Shown here: piece after piece, positions 31,572-35,267 of the stretch
Layout: every line of letters begins with the position of its first letter
Numbering within the stretch: the first letter of the stretch is position 1
The notes under the pieces: model-generated
Databases searched by the model: none
What the model saw: the letters and a program-made list of their open reading frames with translations, nothing else
What the model was told of the DNA's origin: nothing
Origin: Terriglobia bacterium
GTDB lineage: Bacteria; Acidobacteriota; Terriglobia; Bryobacterales; Bryobacteraceae
Length of the DNA: 35,267 nucleotides
Reading direction: 5' to 3'
Assembly (NCBI GenBank): GCA_021325175.1
Contig: JAJPHS010000147.1
Coordinates: 1 to 35,267 of the forward strand
Made by a program: the position numbers and the translations under genes

Positions 31572-33007
31572 ACATTTTGGCGTTTGTGTTTGCCGCGCTG
31601 GTTGTGTGTGCGGAGCTTGGTTACGCGCAAGGTCCGGCCATGCCGCCCGCGCCAGCGACGGCTCCGGCCAGCGTTCCGCAGGGAGGGCTGATGCTGCCGC
31701 AGGCGGGGGGAAATTTTCAGGGCAGCGTGGCGGCGGCGCAGCCGGCGACGTCGCTGCGTTTATCACTTCAGGATGCGCTCGATCGCGGGCTGCGAAACAA
31801 TCTCGGTTTGCTGGTGACGCAAACCGGATCGCGGATCGCCTCGATTGAAAGGCGGCGCGCGCTCGCGGCGCTTCTGCCCACTGTCGGGGGCCAGGTGATT
31901 GAAACCGAGCAGCAGATTGATCTGGCGTCGTTCGGTTTTCACTTCCCGGGCGTGCCGTCGGTGATCGGGCCGTTCCATTATTTCGACGCGCAGGCCTCGC
32001 TTTCGCAGAAAATTTTCGACTGGACCTCGATCAAGAACCGGCAATCGGCGATACAAAGCGAGCGGGCGGCGGAGCTTTCGGTGAAGGACGCGCGCGATCT
32101 GGTGGTGCAGGCAGTCGCGTCCGCGTATTTGGCGATTATCGCTGACGGCGCGAGAGTGAGCGCGGCGCAAGCCGAGGTCGATACGGCGCAGGCTCTGTAC
32201 AACCGGGCGCGCGATCAGCATCAGGCGGGAGTTTCGCCGGCCATCGACGAGTTGCGCGCGCAGGTGGAATTAAGAACGCGCCAGCAGCAACTGCTCGCGG
32301 CGGCGAATCAACTGGACAAAGACAAGCTGGCGCTGGGGCGGGTGATCGGCCTGCCGGATGGGCAGTCCTTCGAGCTGGCCGACACCGCGCCTTACGTTCC
32401 GCTGGAGGCGATGACGCCCCGGCAGGCGATCGAGCGCGCGCACAAAAATCGCGCCGATTATCAAAGCGCGATGCTCCAGGTCCGCGCGGCGGAAACGGCG
32501 CGGGAAGCGGCGGTGGCCGAACGATATCCCGCGGCGCAAGTGGATGCGGATTACGGCGCGATCGGCGTCGCGCCGAACAGTTCGCACGGCGTGTTCACGG
32601 TCAGCGGAGGCGTGCGCTTCAATATTTTCGATGCGGGCCGGATTCGGGCTGACATCGAGCAGGCCGACGCCGTGATCAAGCAGCGCAAGGACGAGCTGGC
32701 GAATCTGGAAGCGCAGATCGGCTACCAGATCCGCACGGCGCTGCTCGATTTGAAAACGGCGGCGGATCAGGTTAGCGTAGCGCAGGACAATTTGAGTCTC
32801 GCCAATCAGACGCTCGCGCAGGCTCGCGACCGCTTCTCGGCGGGCGTCGCCGACAATCTGGAGGTCGTGCAGGCGCAGGATTCGGTGGCGGCGGCCAATG
32901 AGTCGCTGATCTCGGCGATTTACCTGCATAACGTCGCCAAGGTTTCCCTTGCGCGCGCCGTCGGCGAGGCGGAAACGAGTTTGAAAGAGTTCATGGGAGG
33001 CAAATAG
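31568..33007 (+). CDS. TolC-family outer-membrane efflux protein
   Basis: Protein of 479 residues. A signal peptide (MNILAFVFAALVVCAELGYAQ) is followed by a Pro/Ala-rich lead and two OEP repeats. The first (about 60-250) has LRLSLQDALDRGLRNNLGL; the second (about 270-475) has TPRQAIERAHKNRADYQSAMLQVRAAE. Long alpha-helical hairpins of Ala/Gln/Asp-rich coiled coil complete the tunnel. It forms the trimeric outer-membrane exit duct for the pump encoded next. A lipobox cysteine is not evident. The start overlaps the STAS stop, and the membrane-fusion gene starts directly after its stop codon. Confidence 0.9.
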   Translation: MNILAFVFAALVVCAELGYAQGPAMPPAPATAPASVPQGGLMLPQAGGNFQGSVAAAQPATSLRLSLQDALDRGLRNNLGLLVTQTGSRIASIERRRALAALLPTVGGQVIETEQQIDLASFGFHFPGVPSVIGPFHYFDAQASLSQKIFDWTSIKNRQSAIQSERAAELSVKDARDLVVQAVASAYLAIIADGARVSAAQAEVDTAQALYNRARDQHQAGVSPAIDELRAQVELRTRQQQLLAAANQLDKDKLALGRVIGLPDGQSFELADTAPYVPLEAMTPRQAIERAHKNRADYQSAMLQVRAAETAREAAVAERYPAAQVDADYGAIGVAPNSSHGVFTVSGGVRFNIFDAGRIRADIEQADAVIKQRKDELANLEAQIGYQIRTALLDLKTAADQVSVAQDNLSLANQTLAQARDRFSAGVADNLEVVQAQDSVAAANESLISAIYLHNVAKVSLARAVGEAETSLKEFMGGK

Positions 33008-34261
33008 ATGGCCGTCGAACAGGAAGTCCATACGGTGGTCCGGACCAGGACGAGCGCTAGAACAATTGTATTCCGGATTGTTTTTGTCATTATTTTGGGG
33101 GCCGCGGCGGCGGCGGGATATCTGTACTGGAAGGACTCGCAGCGGTTCGAGACGACCGACGACGCGCAGGTGGACGGGCAGATCTACACGATCAGCTCGC
33201 GCGTGACCGGCCACGTGCTCCAGGTTGCCGTTGAAGACGAGCAGGCGGTGAAAGCGGGCGACGTGCTGGTGAAGCTCGACCCCAAGGATTTCGAGATTGC
33301 GCTCGAAAAGGCGAAAGCGGATCTGGCCGATGCGATGGCGTCGCTGAACAGCTCGCGCACCGACGTGCCGATCCTGTCGGCGACCACATCGAGCACGCTG
33401 CTCGGAGCGCGATCGGCGAAGGCGGATGCGGAGGCGGCGATGGCGGCGGCAAAACAGCAACTGAGCGCGGCGCGGGCGCGGCTGGAGACCGCCGAGGCGA
33501 ACGTCCGCGTGGCGATCGCCAACGATACCCGGGCGGCGCAGGATGTGGCGCGCTACAAAGTGCTGGTCGATAAGGACGAGATTTCCAAACAGGTCTACGA
33601 TCAGGCGGTGAGCGCCGAAGTCGCGGCGCGCGCGACGGTGGATGCGCAGAAGGCGCAGGTGAATGAAGCTCGCGACAATATTTCGGCCGCGGAAAAATCG
33701 GTGGAGCAGGCCAGGGCTCGCGTGGCGCAGGCCGACGCGCAGATCCAGGCCGCGATGACGGGGCCGCAGCAGGTCAAGGCGCAGGAGGCGCGCGCGCAGT
33801 CGGCGGCCGCCAAGGTCGAACAATATAAGACGGCGGTCGAGCAGGCCGAATTGAATCTGCAATACACGACCATTTACGCTCCGGTGAGCGGCGTGGTGGG
33901 CAAGAAGAACGTCGAGCCCGGAAATAATGTTTCGGCCGGGCAGCAGTTGATGGCCATTGTGCCGCTCGAAAGCGTGTGGATCACGGCGAATTTCAAGGAG
34001 ACGCAATTGCGCCGCATGAAGCCCGGCCAGCCGGTGACGATCAAAGTAGACGCTTACGATCGGGAATACAAGGGCCATATTTTGCGGTTCGCCGGGGCGA
34101 GCGGCGCCCGGATGAGTTTGCTGCCGCCGGAGAACGCGACCGGAAATTTCGTGAAAGTCGTGCAGCGGATTCCAGTGCGGATCGGTCTTGATCCAGGGCA
34201 GAACGACGATCATCTGCTGCGGCCGGGGATGTCGGTGGCGCCGGCGGTTGAGGTGCAATGA
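33008..34261 (+). CDS. HlyD/EmrA-type membrane fusion protein
   Basis: Periplasmic adaptor of 417 residues. A short cytoplasmic start, one membrane helix (about 18-40, TIVFRIVFVIILGAAAAAGYLYW), a biotinyl-lipoyl half motif (DDAQVDGQIYTISSRVTGHVLQVAVEDEQAVKAGDVLVKLD) and a long coiled-coil hairpin (about 95-275) follow in order. The second lipoyl half (YTTIYAPVSGVVGKKNVEPGNNVSAGQQL) and a beta-barrel domain complete it. The architecture is that of EmrA, which joins an MFS pump to TolC. ATG 33008 begins directly after the TAG of the upstream gene. The stop overlaps the start of the transporter gene (ATGA at 34258-34261). Confidence 0.92.
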   Translation: MAVEQEVHTVVRTRTSARTIVFRIVFVIILGAAAAAGYLYWKDSQRFETTDDAQVDGQIYTISSRVTGHVLQVAVEDEQAVKAGDVLVKLDPKDFEIALEKAKADLADAMASLNSSRTDVPILSATTSSTLLGARSAKADAEAAMAAAKQQLSAARARLETAEANVRVAIANDTRAAQDVARYKVLVDKDEISKQVYDQAVSAEVAARATVDAQKAQVNEARDNISAAEKSVEQARARVAQADAQIQAAMTGPQQVKAQEARAQSAAAKVEQYKTAVEQAELNLQYTTIYAPVSGVVGKKNVEPGNNVSAGQQLMAIVPLESVWITANFKETQLRRMKPGQPVTIKVDAYDREYKGHILRFAGASGARMSLLPPENATGNFVKVVQRIPVRIGLDPGQNDDHLLRPGMSVAPAVEVQ

Positions 34262-35267
34262 GCGCGGCGACTGAGATTTTGCCCGCTTCGCCCGCCGAGG
34301 CGCGCTGGCAGCCGAAGCACAACCCGTGGGTCATCGCGTTGGTGGTGACCATGGCGACGTTCATGGAAGTGCTCGACACCAGCATCGCCAATGTCGCGCT
34401 GCCGCACATGGCAGGGAGCCTTTCGGCGGGGACGGATGAGAGCACGTGGGTGCTGAGTTCGTATCTGGTGGCCAACGCGGTGATTCTCCCGATCAGCGCG
34501 TGGCTGGCGACGCGGTTCGGACGAAAGCGCTTTTACATGACCTGCGTGGTGCTGTTCGGCATCAGCTCGTTTTTATGCGGCCTGGCGCCGAACCTTTCCT
34601 GGCTGGTGTTTTTCCGTGTTTTGCAGGGACTGGGCGGCGGCGGTCTGGCGCCGAGCGAGCAGGCGATCCTCGCCGACACTTTTCCGCCGCGGAAACGCGG
34701 CATGGCCTTCGCCATTTACGGCATGGCCGTGGTTCTGGCGCCGGCGATCGGCCCGACTCTGGGCGGATACATCACCGACAACTTCGACTGGCGCTGGATT
34801 TTCTTCATCAATGTTCCGGTGGCCATCGCCTCGCTCATTTTGACTTCGCGGCTGGTGGAGGATCCGCCGTTCTTAAAAACGATGCGGGAACGCGCGGGAA
34901 AGGTCGATTATGTCGGCCTGGGATTGATCGCGATCGGGCTCGGCTCGGCGCAGGTGGTGCTCGATAAGGGGCAGCGTGAGGACTGGCTGGCTTCGAATTT
35001 CATTCTGGTGTTTTCGATTCTGGCCGCGGGCGGCATCATCTCCGCGCTGATCTGGGAATACTTTCACGACAATCCGGTGATCGATGTTCGATTGTTCCGC
35101 AATCGAAATTTCGCGGTCTCCTGCGTGCTGATGTTCATGCTGGGCGCGGCGCTGTTCGGCGCGACGGTGCTGCTGCCGCAGATGGTGCAGACGCTGATGG
35201 GCTACACGGCGGAGCAGGCCGGATGGGTGCTTTCGCCGGGCGCGGTGGTGATCATCCTGCTGCTGCC
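34258..35267 (+). CDS. EmrB/QacA-family MFS drug efflux transporter (truncated by window edge)
   Basis: The frame stays open from ATG 34258 to the right edge, giving 336 codons of a protein that in this family is about 500 residues with 14 membrane helices. Visible motifs are D1 in the first helix (LDTSIANVALP, 39-49), motif A (GRKRF, 88-92) and motif C of drug/proton antiporters (APAIGPTLGGYI, 161-172). It should use the proton gradient to drive export through the HlyD and TolC partners encoded just upstream; substrates cannot be predicted. The ATG overlaps the HlyD stop (ATGA). The 3' end lies outside the window. Confidence 0.9.
   Translation, partial: MSAATEILPASPAEARWQPKHNPWVIALVVTMATFMEVLDTSIANVALPHMAGSLSAGTDESTWVLSSYLVANAVILPISAWLATRFGRKRFYMTCVVLFGISSFLCGLAPNLSWLVFFRVLQGLGGGGLAPSEQAILADTFPPRKRGMAFAIYGMAVVLAPAIGPTLGGYITDNFDWRWIFFINVPVAIASLILTSRLVEDPPFLKTMRERAGKVDYVGLGLIAIGLGSAQVVLDKGQREDWLASNFILVFSILAAGGIISALIWEYFHDNPVIDVRLFRNRNFAVSCVLMFMLGAALFGATVLLPQMVQTLMGYTAEQAGWVLSPGAVVIILLL

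Noticed and set aside
32270..34258. 662-codon open frame on the minus strand opposite tolC and hlyD genes
   Set aside because: An Arg/His/Leu-rich shadow of two well-supported genes; no promoter or start signal of its own.

Overview
This 35.3 kb window is a dense stretch of GC-rich bacterial chromosome. It holds 33 protein-coding genes that I can support, one of them cut off by the right edge. I see no rRNA, tRNA, CRISPR array, insertion sequence or phage gene. Gene content suggests an Acidobacteriota member of the Solibacter/Bryobacter type. The clues are a TonB receptor with an N-terminal carboxypeptidase-regulatory-like domain, many two-component and sigma-54 regulators, a dispersed keto-deoxy-sugar pathway, and Gram-negative envelope genes (TatA, TolC, HlyD). 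The taxonomic call is inference from gene content, not from a marker gene.

Layout. 57-5632: a YgfZ-like folate-binding protein and a small membrane protein (minus strand), a glyoxalase-II-like hydrolase (plus), TatA, an amidase and actin-like ATPase operon (minus), a pair of overlapping small membrane-protein genes (plus), and LexA (minus). 5714-8776: a PspC/zinc-ribbon protein, an MscS-like channel and a DDAH-like hydrolase. 8810-17615: a signalling island with three complete two-component systems (OmpR/EnvZ type, NarL/NarX type, OmpR/CusS type), separated by small exported proteins, a DUF1572 protein and WecB. 17723-21517: a minus-strand operon of an 83-residue protein, YbaK, peptidase U32 and a J-domain protein. 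21563-24300: polysaccharide deacetylase, DNA polymerase IV and a membrane-anchored PrxQ. 24340-29603: KDPG aldolase, PfkB sugar kinase, a Tat-exported lactonase and a TonB receptor, which together look like sugar-acid uptake and breakdown. 29659-35267: a GAF/sigma-54 activator followed by a small STAS protein, TolC, HlyD and an EmrB-type transporter.

Two regulatory signals stand out. First, many first-in-unit genes have a clear -10 hexamer only 6-12 nt before the start codon and no Shine-Dalgarno. They should give leaderless or nearly leaderless mRNAs. Genes inside operons, and a few single genes, instead have overlapping junctions or good Shine-Dalgarno sequences. Several divergent gene pairs are packed so tightly (13-55 bp) that the two -10 boxes overlap each other or sit next to the partner's start codon. 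Second, two tandem copies of the palindrome TGCCG-N6-CGGC begin right after the stop codon of the sigma-54 activator. About 40 bp downstream lies a GG-N10-GC sigma-54-like promoter just ahead of the STAS/efflux operon, which forms a plausible self-contained regulatory circuit.

No stretch without a gene exceeds about 170 bp. The longest (13866-14033) contains two interlocking inverted repeats.
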